Positions 24,995 through 34,029 of a stretch of DNA of 64,000 bases are shown here, in pieces. Source of the stretch: CAZCAC01 sp964496575. GTDB taxonomy: Bacteria > Planctomycetota > UBA1135 > GCA-002686595. Both the position numbers and the translations under genes were made by a program. Under the pieces are notes generated by a model that was not told the DNA's origin, did not search any database, and saw nothing but the letters and a program-made list of their open reading frames with translations. Location of the stretch: contig CAZCAC010000032.1 of NCBI GenBank assembly GCA_964496575.1, positions 13,044 through 77,043 on the forward strand, written 5' to 3'. Every line of letters begins with the position of its first letter. Position 1 is the first letter of the stretch.

Positions 24995-27941
24995 TACTCC
25001 GCGAAGACGCGCCGGGCTTCGAAGCCGAGACCCGCTCTTCCTCCGCGTCGGCCGCGTCGGCCTCTCCCAGCGCTCGCAGGATCTCCGCGTACTGCTCTCG
25101 CACATCGTTCCTCCACGGCTCCGATGCCAGGGCGCGCTCCGTATGTGCGCGCGCCTCGGCCCACCGTCCGTCCAGCATGGCGACCTTCCCGCGAAAGGCG
25201 TGGAACGTGGCGGCGTCGGGGTAGAGCTCCTGCGCACGGTCGAGCAGCTGCATCCCCGGCCCGTCGCGGCCGGCCCTCATGTGCAGCTGAAAGAGCTGGG
25301 CGAGCGCCCGGAACTCGTCGGGTTTGCGCGCGAGGACCTCGTGGTACTGCAGGGCTGCCCGCTCGTGGTGTCCGGCGCCGAGGGTCTCGTCGGCGGAGAC
25401 GAGCAGGGTCGCCACCGTCTCGTCGCGGATTATCGAGTGATCCGGCGCGAGCGATTCCGCCTGCAGCAGCCTGGTGAATGCTTCGTCCGTCCGCTGCTCG
25501 GCTCGCAGGACCAGCGCTTCGAGCGTCAGCCTCAGTGCCTCCTGCGAATCCCGGATGCCGGCCTTCTCCTCGGCGAGGAATCCCTCGAGGTAGGCGTCCG
25601 GAATGGGCGTGAAGTGATCCAGGAGCACCTGCGCATTGCTGTCCGCCTTGTAGCGCAGTGCGCTCTTCGGCGTGCGGAACTCGATGACCGGCAGGTCGTC
25701 CGTGTTCAGCTGCCCGGCCGCCTCCGTCCTCAGCAGCTCCGACAGATCCGCCACGAACATTCCGAAGATCAGCTCCGGCCGCGTGATGCCGATCTCGGCC
25801 AGGGAGGCCGAAACCTCGGGGATCCGGAACCGAGCCCTCATCGTCTCGGTGTCGAAGACGATCCCGCTCTTGAAGCCGAGCATCACGGTGTCCGTGCCCG
25901 TGAAGAAGAGGGCGCTGTGGGGGAAGGCCTCCGCGAAGGAGCGCATGATGGTGAGGAAGTCCTCACGCGACATCTCGTACATGGGAAGGAACTGGCCCAT
26001 GATGCCGCCATCGGTAAGGCGCTCTTGCGCCTGGCGGAAATGGTCCACGGTGTACAGGTGACTCGCACCGCTGACCACGGGTTCGGACGGATCGGCCGTG
26101 ATCACGTCGTACCGTCGCGGAGTGCAGAACAGGTGATTGCGCCCGTCGCCGATCGAGATCTCGGCCTTCGGGTTCCGCATGATGTCGTGGTTGCGATCCG
26201 CCCAGAGCTCGGCTACCTCCTTCACGCTGGACTCGATCTCGACGACCTCGAGATGATCGACCGGGTAGCAACTCAGCGAGCCGAAAGTGACCCCGGCCCC
26301 GAGGCCAATGTTCACCACATCCTTCGGATCCGGGTGGAAGAGCATCGGCAGATGCCCCTGCAGCCGCTGCAGCTTCATGCTGGGGTCCCCCGAATCGGCC
26401 TGGACCTTTCCGTCGCACGAAAAGAAGTAGAGACCCTCTCGCGTCGTGCTGACCGACACCGTGGAGGTCAATCCCTCTTCGTAGAAGAGCAGATGCCACA
26501 GCTCCACCTTGTCCCACAGCGTGATCTTCCCGTCCGCGACGAACTGCCACGGACTGAAATGGGTACCGGCCGCCAGCAAGCGCTGACTGATGACCGGAGG
26601 TCGAACGAAGACGCCGAGCAGGACCGCAGCGGCCGCTGCGACCAGGCCGAGCCGCAGCGGAGCGGGCTGCCTGTTTCGACCCGCCAGGATCACGGCCACG
26701 ATCAGAGCCACCACGGCCAGGGCGATCAGCGAGCCCTCGATGCCGAGCAGCGGCAGCAGCAGGAAGCCACCGGCGAGCGAGCCGAGCACCGCGCCCACCG
26801 TGTTGACCGTGTAGACCTCGGCCACGGCCCGCCCGGAGGTCGGCTCCGTTCCGCGCACCGCCTTGGCGACCACGGCAAAGGCGAAACCGAAGCAGAGGGT
26901 GGGCACGAGCAGGAAGGACAGCGTGATGAGGACCTTCGCGCGGATCATGCTCTCCCAGGTGAACGAGTGATCCACGAGCTGCTGCAACAGCCACTCCGCC
27001 TTGCTGTTGAAGCGATACAAGGTGTAGACCGTCCAACCCCCGATCACGAGAAAGCACAGCGACATGACGAGGTCGAGGCGCCGCTCGAGTGCGTCGGACA
27101 ACCAACCCAGCACCAGGGATCCCAGGGCGATACCCGCCAGGAATACCGCCAGCATGACGCAGAACGAATAAGTGGTGGAGCCAAAGATCAGGATGAGGCC
27201 GCGGAACCACACGACTTCGAAGGCCAGCGCGAGAAACCCCGAGATACCCGAGGCCAGGAGGAGCGTGCGGGCCAGGCGGCGTGACGAGCCGGTCGCGGAT
27301 TCGAGCACTTCCGTCTTCCCGAGAGGGGGCAAGGTCATCCCCCGGGCCATGAGCCAGCCCGCTCCACCGATCAGCAGGTTCGCGGCCACGCCCACCAGGT
27401 TGGCTCGCCAGAGACCCAGGGTCGGTATCAGGATGAAACCGGTGACCGAGAGTCCAACCACGGCTCCCAGGGTGTTCACGCCGTAGAGCAGGCTGATGCG
27501 GGACGCGAAGCGCTGGTCCCGCCGCGCCAGTCCCTGGGCGAGAACCGGAAGCGTCGCTCCCATCATCATCGTCGGGAGGATCAAGACGAGAAGGGAGAGG
27601 CCGAACCGGAACGGCGTCAGCACAGCCAGGGAATCCGATACGTTCTGGAAGAGCCAGCGGTAGGCGAGCTGCACCAGCTGGAAGAGGAACGGCACGACCA
27701 GCGCGTAGAGGCCGATCCCGATCTCCAGTGCGGCGAACCAGCGGATCGGGTTCGGAGAACGGTGGACCCGCCTCCCGAACAGGTGGGCGCCCAGAGCCAG
27801 GCCACCCATGTAGGCGGTGAGCACCGTCGTTGCCGCGTAGACCGTGTTCCCGAAGATGAATCCGAGCTGCCGGAACCAGAGCAGCTCGTACACCAGGGCG
27901 GCGAACCCGGAGAAGAAGAAGAGGCTGCAGACTCTCGACAT
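24987..27941 (-). CDS. MFS-like membrane protein fused to a spermidine-synthase-like domain and TPR tail
   Basis: 984 residues from ATG 27941 (a longer frame to 28037 has no ribosome binding site). The first half has about a dozen hydrophobic segments, starting FFFSGFAALVYELLWFRQLG, a signature of fused MFS/spermidine synthase proteins. The middle has a Rossmann methyltransferase-like domain: VVNIGLGAGVTFGSL, VDHLEVVEIESSVKEV, ISIGDGRNHLF and YDVITADPSEP. The C terminus (from about 800) contains TPR-like helices (YHEVLARKPDEFRALAQLFQ). Substrate and reaction are unknown, and a true polyamine product is not implied. It is the last gene of a leftward set containing a barrel protein, a glycosyltransferase and a methyltransferase. 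Confidence 0.9.
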   Translation of the reverse strand: MSRVCSLFFFSGFAALVYELLWFRQLGFIFGNTVYAATTVLTAYMGGLALGAHLFGRRVHRSPNPIRWFAALEIGIGLYALVVPFLFQLVQLAYRWLFQNVSDSLAVLTPFRFGLSLLVLILPTMMMGATLPVLAQGLARRDQRFASRISLLYGVNTLGAVVGLSVTGFILIPTLGLWRANLVGVAANLLIGGAGWLMARGMTLPPLGKTEVLESATGSSRRLARTLLLASGISGFLALAFEVVWFRGLILIFGSTTYSFCVMLAVFLAGIALGSLVLGWLSDALERRLDLVMSLCFLVIGGWTVYTLYRFNSKAEWLLQQLVDHSFTWESMIRAKVLITLSFLLVPTLCFGFAFAVVAKAVRGTEPTSGRAVAEVYTVNTVGAVLGSLAGGFLLLPLLGIEGSLIALAVVALIVAVILAGRNRQPAPLRLGLVAAAAAVLLGVFVRPPVISQRLLAAGTHFSPWQFVADGKITLWDKVELWHLLFYEEGLTSTVSVSTTREGLYFFSCDGKVQADSGDPSMKLQRLQGHLPMLFHPDPKDVVNIGLGAGVTFGSLSCYPVDHLEVVEIESSVKEVAELWADRNHDIMRNPKAEISIGDGRNHLFCTPRRYDVITADPSEPVVSGASHLYTVDHFRQAQERLTDGGIMGQFLPMYEMSREDFLTIMRSFAEAFPHSALFFTGTDTVMLGFKSGIVFDTETMRARFRIPEVSASLAEIGITRPELIFGMFVADLSELLRTEAAGQLNTDDLPVIEFRTPKSALRYKADSNAQVLLDHFTPIPDAYLEGFLAEEKAGIRDSQEALRLTLEALVLRAEQRTDEAFTRLLQAESLAPDHSIIRDETVATLLVSADETLGAGHHERAALQYHEVLARKPDEFRALAQLFQLHMRAGRDGPGMQLLDRAQELYPDAATFHAFRGKVAMLDGRWAEARAHTERALASEPWRNDVREQYAEILRALGEADAADAEEERVSASKPGASSRSRF

Positions 27942-28071
27942 GTATGGGTGTTTCCTACGGTCCTTGCCGCTTCGCGGTCCATCCCCGATACGACTCGCCT
28001 CCCTGATACCCGCTTCGCCTCGCGCGGACAACGACAATCCGGGACGGAGAAGTCAACGCCGTGAGGATTGA

Positions 28072-29313
28072 TCAGAAGCTCGCGAGGAGCTGGAACCCGC
28101 CGCCGCCGAACGCCAGCTGGTCGAGCTGGATGGAGAGGTCGAAGCGGATCCAGGCATGATCGGAGAAGTCGTAGCGAAAGGGCGTGCCGAGCTTGCCCTG
28201 GAAACCGTCGAAGTCGCGATCACTCGGCACCGGGTTCTGGTGCCGTTCCAGGAGATCGACGTGGCCCCCGATCACGTACGGCTCGGCGCTCCAGCGCGAC
28301 CCGAGCGGCAGGCGCGTGCGCCCCGAGAGCATCAGCTCCTCGCGGTCCACGCGCAGGTTCTCGAGGGAGTCGTTCGGCCGGTCGTAGTCCTCCTCGACAC
28401 GCAGGTACGACGCCCCGAGGGCGTACTCCCGCCCGTCCTCCCCGCTGCGCCACCACTCCGCATGCAGGCGCCCCTTGCCGATGTCGGCATCCTCGCGCTC
28501 GAGCGCGCCGGGGTCGGGCAGGCTCCGTTCCTTGGCGGTGATCTCACCGCCGAGATCGATGATCAGCCGGTCGCGCTCGCCGAGACGTGCCCGCGCCTCG
28601 AAGAAGCCGATCGTACGATGCATCTGGAGCTTCTCACCCGTGGACAGGGTCTTCTGCTCGAAGGGCAGCTGCATGCTCAGGTCGTACGCGAACTCGATCC
28701 CCTCGGGGTCTCCGAAGAAGCCGACGAACATCAACCCGTACGGAGCAGACTCGTACTCGAACAGCTGGCTCTTGCGCCAGGCCGGATCGACTGTCGTGAA
28801 CATCAGCCGGTGCGCGGAATAGTCGGTCCGCAGGAACTCGGCGCCGACGGAGGCATCGGCTCGGCTCTTGTCGGGTGTGCCTTCGAACTGCGCGACGATC
28901 GCGGTCGATTCGGACACCGCCGCGTCGAGACCGAAGGCGATACGCTGGTAGCGATTGGTCTGGTTCTCCGACTGGAGGTAGTTCATCCGGGCGGTGAACC
29001 CGGAGCCGAGATCAGCGCTGGTGTTGGCGACATTCTCGAGGGTGAGGTGGCTGGTCCGGACCGAGCCCCCGGCGAGGAACAACCGATTCCCGAAGGGATC
29101 CAGCGTCTCACCGCGCCACCACGGTGGTCGGTCGACGAAGGACCACCGATTGACGAAGTACTCTGCGTCTTGATCGTAGTCCCGACGAAACGGATCCTCT
29201 TCGTCCCCGAGCCAGAGAGCGCGGTTGATATACTGGGCCTCTGCGGATGGCGAGAGGAGGGCGAGACTGGCCACGAGCCCGAGGCCGAGTCGGATGGTGG
29301 TGCGGGGTTTCAT
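28072..29313 (-). CDS. Outer-membrane beta-barrel protein of unknown function
   Basis: 413 residues from ATG 29313, with a signal peptide (VASLALLSPSAEAQ). The body is made of alternating amphipathic strands rich in Tyr, Phe and Arg, and the last residue is Phe (FQLLASF). This is the C-terminal signature recognised by the BAM machinery, and no internal hydrophobic helices are seen. The ATG overlaps the TGA of the glycosyltransferase gene (ATGA). Together with that gene it suggests a role in export or assembly of a surface glycan or lipid in the outer membrane, but the cargo is not evident. Confidence 0.78.
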   Translation of the reverse strand: MKPRTTIRLGLGLVASLALLSPSAEAQYINRALWLGDEEDPFRRDYDQDAEYFVNRWSFVDRPPWWRGETLDPFGNRLFLAGGSVRTSHLTLENVANTSADLGSGFTARMNYLQSENQTNRYQRIAFGLDAAVSESTAIVAQFEGTPDKSRADASVGAEFLRTDYSAHRLMFTTVDPAWRKSQLFEYESAPYGLMFVGFFGDPEGIEFAYDLSMQLPFEQKTLSTGEKLQMHRTIGFFEARARLGERDRLIIDLGGEITAKERSLPDPGALEREDADIGKGRLHAEWWRSGEDGREYALGASYLRVEEDYDRPNDSLENLRVDREELMLSGRTRLPLGSRWSAEPYVIGGHVDLLERHQNPVPSDRDFDGFQGKLGTPFRYDFSDHAWIRFDLSIQLDQLAFGGGGFQLLASF

Positions 29314-30230
29314 GAGTCGGCCGGTACCTTCTTCGACGGCCCATCGGCCACGTGCCGCCCCGATGATTCCGGATCCGGGGAGTCGATCAGCCTCTCGATT
29401 CGTTCGATGACGTCCGACGCGGAGTGCTTGCAGCAGGGAGGCTCCCCATCCGGCCCGACCTTGACACACTCGATCGGCGCCTTCCCGCTCCGGGTGGTCA
29501 GGTGGTGGTAGCAGCCGGCCTGGTCGCACGGTCCCTGGACGACCTCCACGCCCCGGAGGTCGGCGTGGCGTAGGCGCGGGTCGACGGAGCCGAAGAACAC
29601 GACGCTCTTCTTGCGCATGCTGATCGCGAAGTGCGAGGGCGCTGAATCGACGCCGATGAACAGGCTCGCGCCGTGAGTCACGCGGGCCAGCTCCCGAATA
29701 TCCCGCGTCTCGATGTGTTCACCGCACTCGGTCTCCGCAGACAGGCCGACCTGGTAGACGTTGAAGCCTCGATGCCGGAGGAACGAGGCCACCTGACCCC
29801 AGTCGACACCGAACACTCGCCGGTGATTCATGAGCAGGTGCTGCTCCAGATGAACCACCGCGTACGGGGTCGGCAGTACCTGTCGCTTCTCCTCCTCGGT
29901 GAGGTGCAACCGGGGAACGCTCGGGACGAAGTCGTCGACTCCGGCGATCCGGGCGTAGGCCTCCTGGACCGGCATCTCCGGAAACCGCTCGTACTTGAGC
30001 TTCTTGATCTGGCCGGTGACCTTCCGGAGTCCTCTGAGGAACTGATTCCGGTTGAAGGAGATGGTCAGATTCTCGCTCGGGAAGTTCTCCAGGACTCGAG
30101 CGCACAGGGGGCGAGTCACGAAGGTGACGTGCGCGCCTCGGGAGGTGAGCTCCCTCAGGAGGGGCTCGGCCATCAGGACATCGCCGATCGCGCCATAGCG
30201 CTGCAGGTAATAGCGTCTCTTCGTGACCAT
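29310..30230 (-). CDS. Glycosyltransferase family 9 (heptosyltransferase-like)
   Basis: 306 residues. It begins with RYYLQRYGAIGDVLMAEPLL, the N-terminal acceptor-binding loop of ADP-heptose:LPS heptosyltransferases, and shows GASLFIGVDSAPSHFAISMR, the nucleotide-sugar binding block (D-S-x-x-x-H). A Cys-rich C-terminal stretch (GPCDQAGCYHH, PPCCKHS) also occurs in related enzymes, where it may bind metal. The enzyme should transfer a heptose or related sugar to a lipid A core or similar acceptor on the inner face of the membrane. It overlaps the barrel gene and follows the methyltransferase gene by 35 bp. Confidence 0.88.
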   Translation of the reverse strand: MVTKRRYYLQRYGAIGDVLMAEPLLRELTSRGAHVTFVTRPLCARVLENFPSENLTISFNRNQFLRGLRKVTGQIKKLKYERFPEMPVQEAYARIAGVDDFVPSVPRLHLTEEEKRQVLPTPYAVVHLEQHLLMNHRRVFGVDWGQVASFLRHRGFNVYQVGLSAETECGEHIETRDIRELARVTHGASLFIGVDSAPSHFAISMRKKSVVFFGSVDPRLRHADLRGVEVVQGPCDQAGCYHHLTTRSGKAPIECVKVGPDGEPPCCKHSASDVIERIERLIDSPDPESSGRHVADGPSKKVPADS

Positions 30231-30265
30231 GGCTCTCTAGACGGAGCTGCGCGCTCTCTTCGACC

Positions 30266-30991
30266 TCACCCCGCCGCCGGCTTCCTGGTGATCACCTCGA
30301 TGGAGAACTCGCCTTCACTCTGCCGTTCGGGGCCCAGGTCGCGGTAGCCGTCGTCGCAGGTGCGGAGGTGGACGACGTCGTGCTCACCGAGGGCTCGATC
30401 GAGGAGCGGAACCAGTCCGAGAGTGTCCGGAGCCTCGTCCCGCTCGGGCAGGAAGAAGTGCTTGTGATCCTCGTTGAACTGCGAGGGCAGATCCCGCTTC
30501 TTCTCGTAGAGGTCGCGGTGAGGCAGGTACAGGATCAGGTAGCCGCCGGGCTTCAGCACACGCCACCAGTTTCGCAGAGCCAGCTCCGGTTCGACCATGT
30601 GCTCGAGCAAGTGGCTCGAGTAGACGAAGTCGAAGGACTCGTCGCCCAGGCTCTTCAACAGCTGAGCGTCGCCGTGCTCGAAATCCCAGCCGGTGACACC
30701 CGGAACGACCGGGTCACCTCCGTAGCCGACGTCGAGGCCCGCGCCCTGGAAGTACCTGTCGAAGAGCCCGTCGCGCTCGCGTCGGGCTCGAGCCTTGTGA
30801 CTCTCCCCGGGCCGGCGCCGGCGGCCCAGAACCGGCATGTCCCCGAACAGGTTGTAGCGCACCTTCCTGATGCGATCCTTGATCCGCCTCGTGTGCCGCT
30901 CCGCCGGGAGCGGCTCGAACAGGTGATGGCGCACGTTTCGTACGAATCTCTGGAACATGTGTGTCTCGCTGTTGCGCATCATAGCGTGCAC
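30266..30991 (-). CDS. Class I SAM-dependent methyltransferase
   Basis: 241 residues if the GTG at 30991 is used; ATG at 30982, 30979 or 30958 are alternatives. A Methyltransf_11 core is seen: GLDVGYGGDPVVPGVTGWD (SAM site), FDFVYSSHLLEHMVEPELAL and WRVLKPGGYLILYLP. An Arg-rich N-terminal helix of about 70 residues precedes it and may associate with membrane or nucleic acid. It is the first gene of the leftward envelope-type operon and probably modifies a glycan or lipid precursor handled by the downstream glycosyltransferase. The acceptor is unknown. Confidence 0.86.
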   Translation of the reverse strand: MHAMMRNSETHMFQRFVRNVRHHLFEPLPAERHTRRIKDRIRKVRYNLFGDMPVLGRRRRPGESHKARARRERDGLFDRYFQGAGLDVGYGGDPVVPGVTGWDFEHGDAQLLKSLGDESFDFVYSSHLLEHMVEPELALRNWWRVLKPGGYLILYLPHRDLYEKKRDLPSQFNEDHKHFFLPERDEAPDTLGLVPLLDRALGEHDVVHLRTCDDGYRDLGPERQSEGEFSIEVITRKPAAG

Positions 30992-31076
30992 GATTCCGGC
31001 TCCGATTTCACCGCCGGGAGCGGAATCACCGCACCTGCCGCGTCAGGCCTGCGCCGCGGGGGTCCTCAGCACGCAG

Positions 31077-31232
31077 GTGATCATCGCGCTGACCGACTGG
31101 AACGCGCTGATCTCACCGTCCCATGTGGGCCAGTCGCCGGTCAACTCGCTCAGCGTCGGCGTACTCTTCGGGATCTTCCCCGCCCGCCGGGCGGCGTGCA
31201 TGGATCCGATCGCGGTGCTGCGGCACGAGTGA
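31077..31232 (+). pseudogene. ABC transporter permease (MacB/FtsX-type) relic, C-terminal fragment
   Basis: Translated in frame to the TGA at 31230, the fragment carries a hydrophobic segment ISPSHVGQSPVNSLSVGVLF and ends GIFPARRAACMDPIAVLRHE. The motif G-I-x-PARRAAxxDPIxALRxE is the conserved C terminus of MacB/FtsX-like ABC permeases. Nothing upstream in any frame matches the rest of the family, and no start codon or transmembrane partner is present. It is a stranded end piece in a 381-bp gap. A gene-internal start is not likely. Confidence 0.78.
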
Positions 31233-31372
31233 GGGTGCGATATGCCCGAGAACCGGTTGGGTCGCGAAACAGGCGGCTCGACCGACAAGAGGTGTAGCCA
31301 GCACCAGCCGGCGTGCTAGAGTGGCTCCGCCCGGTTGGTGAAGTCGCTAGCAACTCCCATCCTCATCCTCCG

Positions 31373-32761
31373 ATGCACGCCTTCCGCACGCTCCTGCGTC
31401 TCGCCTTGGTGCTCGCCCTGTTCCTGCTCAGCGGAGCCGCGCGGCCGGACGACCGCACCGATTACGAGCAGAAGCTCACGAAACTCGAGCTCGAATGCGC
31501 ACAACGGCACGTCGATCTCGGCCTCTGGTGCCGCGATCGAGGCTACACCGAGGCCGCGCGCGAATACTTCTTGAGGGCCGTCGAGGTCTCGCGCGGGCGG
31601 CACGCGCATGCGAACAACATAAAGTCGTTGATGAACCGGTCGGGTGACGCCTTCTGGAAAAAGGTCGTCGAGCTCACCGACAAGCGCCGCAAGTCCTACG
31701 ACAAGAAGGTCGAGAAGCTCGAGAAGAGCAACGCCGAGGATCGCTTCGAGCTGGCCGAGTGGGCCCTCAAGAAAGGGCTCGAGGACGAGGCGCTGGCCGC
31801 CTTTCGCGCGTTGATCGATCCCGATCGTCCGCTCGTCGTCGACAAGAAAGGCCGCATCGAGACGCGAGCGGGCGAGATCCCCGGCGAGTGCTCGGAGCTC
31901 CTTCTCTCCGACGCGATCGCGATCAACGGCGCGCCGTATCTGCGGCACGGTTTCCTCGAGCTCCTGGCCGGCGTGGACGAGATCTTCCAGGCGGAGTCGG
32001 ACGAGATCCTCGTGCGCACCACCGACTCGCTCGAGCTGGCCAAGGATTTCCAGGAGCTCGGCGCGGCGCTGATGCCGGAGCTCGAAGCCGAGCTCGGCGC
32101 GCCCCTCACGCGCCGCCCGACGCTCTTCCTGTTCCCCACGCGCGACGAGTACGAGCGCTACCTCGTCGAGGCCGACCGCCAGTCCTACCGCAGCGTTTCC
32201 GGCTTCGCCGATCCGTATCGCTTCGTCACGGTAGTGTGCACCGAGGACAAGAGCCCGCTCGAGGTGCAGAGCCTCACGTTGCACGAGCTCAGCCACCTCG
32301 GCGACGCCGACGCCTTCCCGCAGGCGATGCCGGCCTGGTACCGCGAGGGCTTTGCCGAGCAGTTTGGCGGTCAGGGTACTTTTGCCTGGGACGGCGTCGA
32401 GCTCGTGCTCGGCCGCGAGATGGACGCGGACCGTCTGGCGACGCTGCGCGGCGCGGGCAAGACCTGGCGCGTGGCCGACTTCGTGCGCATCGACCCGCTC
32501 TCGCTGTGGGGCAATGATCGCGACGAGGCGATGCGTTTCTACGCGCAGTCCTGGGCACTCTACCGCTGGCTCTCGCGCCACGCACCGGCTGCGCTGCGCA
32601 GCCGGTGGGACGCCTGGATCGACGACTGCCAGCGGGCCGTGCGCACCTTCCCGCCGGGGCACGAACCCGTGTCCACGCCGGACGAGCTGTACCGGGTGCA
32701 CTTCGGCGACAGGCTCGACGAGATCGATCGCGGGCTGGAAGCGTGGCTGGAGACGCGGTAG
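31373..32761 (+). CDS. Secreted zincin-like putative metallopeptidase with N-terminal helical region
   Basis: 462 residues from ATG 31373, with a signal peptide (LVLALFLLSGAARPDD). The first 200 residues are charged and helical. In the C-terminal half HELSH lies at 304-308 and the downstream WYREGFAEQFGG supplies a Glu at about 325, 16 residues after the second His. This is the arrangement of the peptidase MA-like (gluzincin) clan. The protein is similar in design to the HExxH protein at 21723, but their sequences do not look closely related. A substrate cannot be assigned. Confidence 0.72.
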   Translation: MHAFRTLLRLALVLALFLLSGAARPDDRTDYEQKLTKLELECAQRHVDLGLWCRDRGYTEAAREYFLRAVEVSRGRHAHANNIKSLMNRSGDAFWKKVVELTDKRRKSYDKKVEKLEKSNAEDRFELAEWALKKGLEDEALAAFRALIDPDRPLVVDKKGRIETRAGEIPGECSELLLSDAIAINGAPYLRHGFLELLAGVDEIFQAESDEILVRTTDSLELAKDFQELGAALMPELEAELGAPLTRRPTLFLFPTRDEYERYLVEADRQSYRSVSGFADPYRFVTVVCTEDKSPLEVQSLTLHELSHLGDADAFPQAMPAWYREGFAEQFGGQGTFAWDGVELVLGREMDADRLATLRGAGKTWRVADFVRIDPLSLWGNDRDEAMRFYAQSWALYRWLSRHAPAALRSRWDAWIDDCQRAVRTFPPGHEPVSTPDELYRVHFGDRLDEIDRGLEAWLETR

Positions 32762-32782
32762 ACCCGGATCGATCTCCAGGTG

Positions 32783-32801
32783 CGGTGTCCGGACAACACC
32801 G
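32783..32801. terminator. Bidirectional terminator hairpin
   Basis: CGGTGT (32783-32788) and ACACCG (32796-32801) form a 6-bp stem around CCGGACA. It lies in the 52-bp gap between the convergent HExxH gene and the anti-sigma gene and probably ends transcription from both sides. Confidence 0.45.
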
Positions 32802-32813
32802 ACCGATTCGCGC

Positions 32814-33281
32814 CTACTCCTCGTCCAGCACCGCACGCCGCGCCGGGAGTCGCGCCCGGACCCGTTCGTAGCGTTCCCACACGAGCTCGGGGGAGAGCTC
32901 CAGGTGTCGGGCCGCACCCTCGAAGGACATCCCGTCCCGAGCACAGGAGCGCACGACGTCGGCGTACTCCTCGGGCAGGGAGTCGATCAGGTCGTCGAGC
33001 CACTCGATAGGAGCGGCGTCGAGCGGCCCATGCCCGGTCAGACTCGAAGCGGCGCTCTCGATGATGCGCTCGCGAAGATCCGGGGGGAGCTCGGCGCGCC
33101 CGATCCGCAGGAGCCTCCCGTACTCGCTCCCGCGACGAAAGTCCGCGACGGTGTCCCCGCAGTCGGAACACCCCTCGAGGTGCGCCTCGAGCCTCGCCGC
33201 TGCAGCCTCGTCGAGCAGGTCCTGCGCATGAGCCTCCAGGATCCGTTCCTCGGGACAGAGAGCCGGAGAGGAGCTACTCAC
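32814..33281 (-). CDS. Zinc-finger anti-sigma-like protein with C-terminal sigma-region-4-like segment
   Basis: 155 residues. The N terminus has Cys9 and then HLEGCSDC at 34-41 (H-x3-C-x2-C), a zf-HC2 zinc-binding anti-sigma domain. After a linker, residues about 90-150 read LIDSLPEEYADVVRSCARDG, MSFEGAARHLELSPELVWER, like the helix-turn-helix of sigma region 4 (LPEEYxxV...GxSxxExAxxLxLSxxxVxxR). A transmembrane segment is not apparent, so it is a soluble protein. It overlaps the sigma gene by 8 bp and is very likely its regulator. Confidence 0.78.
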   Translation of the reverse strand: MSSSSPALCPEERILEAHAQDLLDEAAAARLEAHLEGCSDCGDTVADFRRGSEYGRLLRIGRAELPPDLRERIIESAASSLTGHGPLDAAPIEWLDDLIDSLPEEYADVVRSCARDGMSFEGAARHLELSPELVWERYERVRARLPARRAVLDEE

Positions 33282-33861
33282 GGGCCAGAACCTCCACGTG
33301 GCCGTGCAGCCGCTGGATGACGCGCCGGCAGTTCTGGGAGACCTGGTTGGTCGACTGCCCCAGCTCCTCGGCCACCTCGTCGATCGGACCGCCGTCCACG
33401 TAGCGGCGCACGAAGGCGAGGAAGGTGGACGGCTTCACCTCCTTCCGGACCCGCTCCATGGCCACCTCGAGCAGCGACAGACGCCACTCGCGTTCGAACT
33501 CGGCCTCGAGCTCCGCCTCCTTCGCCTGCACGCCGAGCGCGTCCCAGTCCCCGTCGGGGAGGTCTGCCCTCGGCTCCCGTGACCGCCGCCGGTAGAGGTC
33601 CAGGCAACGACCCCGGACGATCGTGCGAACCAGACCGCGGAAGGTGCCCTTGTTCCGGTCGTACTCGAATCCGGGCAGGCGGGTGAGGATCTCGATCAGC
33701 GTCACCTGCATCACATCCTCGGCGTCCGCGGCGGCGAGCCCGAGGCGCCGCGCCGTCTGGAAGGCCAGCGGGCCGTAGATCCGGACCAGGTCGCCGGCGT
33801 CTCCCGACCGGGCGCGAACGATCACGCTGAGGTGGGTCTGGCTGCAGTCCGAGCGCTCCAT
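33274..33861 (-). CDS. ECF-type RNA polymerase sigma factor
   Basis: 195 residues. Region 2 shows LAAADAEDVMQVTLIEILTR followed by NKGTFRGLVRTIVRGRCLDL, and region 4 has PIDEVAEELGQSTNQVSQNC. The length is normal for ECF factors. The next gene, which overlaps it by 8 bp, encodes a zf-HC2 protein, so this is a sigma/anti-sigma pair. The stretch between the sigma gene and the Cna-B-like gene holds divergent promoters and one copy of the GGATTNNACGGG motif, so autoregulation is possible. Confidence 0.92.
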   Translation of the reverse strand: MERSDCSQTHLSVIVRARSGDAGDLVRIYGPLAFQTARRLGLAAADAEDVMQVTLIEILTRLPGFEYDRNKGTFRGLVRTIVRGRCLDLYRRRSREPRADLPDGDWDALGVQAKEAELEAEFEREWRLSLLEVAMERVRKEVKPSTFLAFVRRYVDGGPIDEVAEELGQSTNQVSQNCRRVIQRLHGHVEVLARE

Positions 33862-33912
33862 CGGGTTCCATCGTAGATGTCCCTCCAGAATCGTTCGACC
33901 GGGAAGCTCCCG

Positions 33913-33924
33913 GGATTACACGGG
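33913..33924. promoter_or_regulatory. Motif GGATTACACGGG (shared regulatory candidate)
   Basis: The 12-mer fits GGATTNNACGGG, which also occurs twice at 37696-37727. Here it stands 105 bp upstream of the ATG of the Cna-B-like gene and 51 bp upstream of the sigma gene on the other strand. Confidence 0.35.
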
Positions 33925-34029
33925 ATCGGGGTTTCTTCCTACGATGGGGGCCCGCGTCGAGCCGGACCGGCGCTCGCGATTCTCACCGATTCGGTGTCAT
34001 CCAGCGCCGGGCGCATCGGACACCTCATC

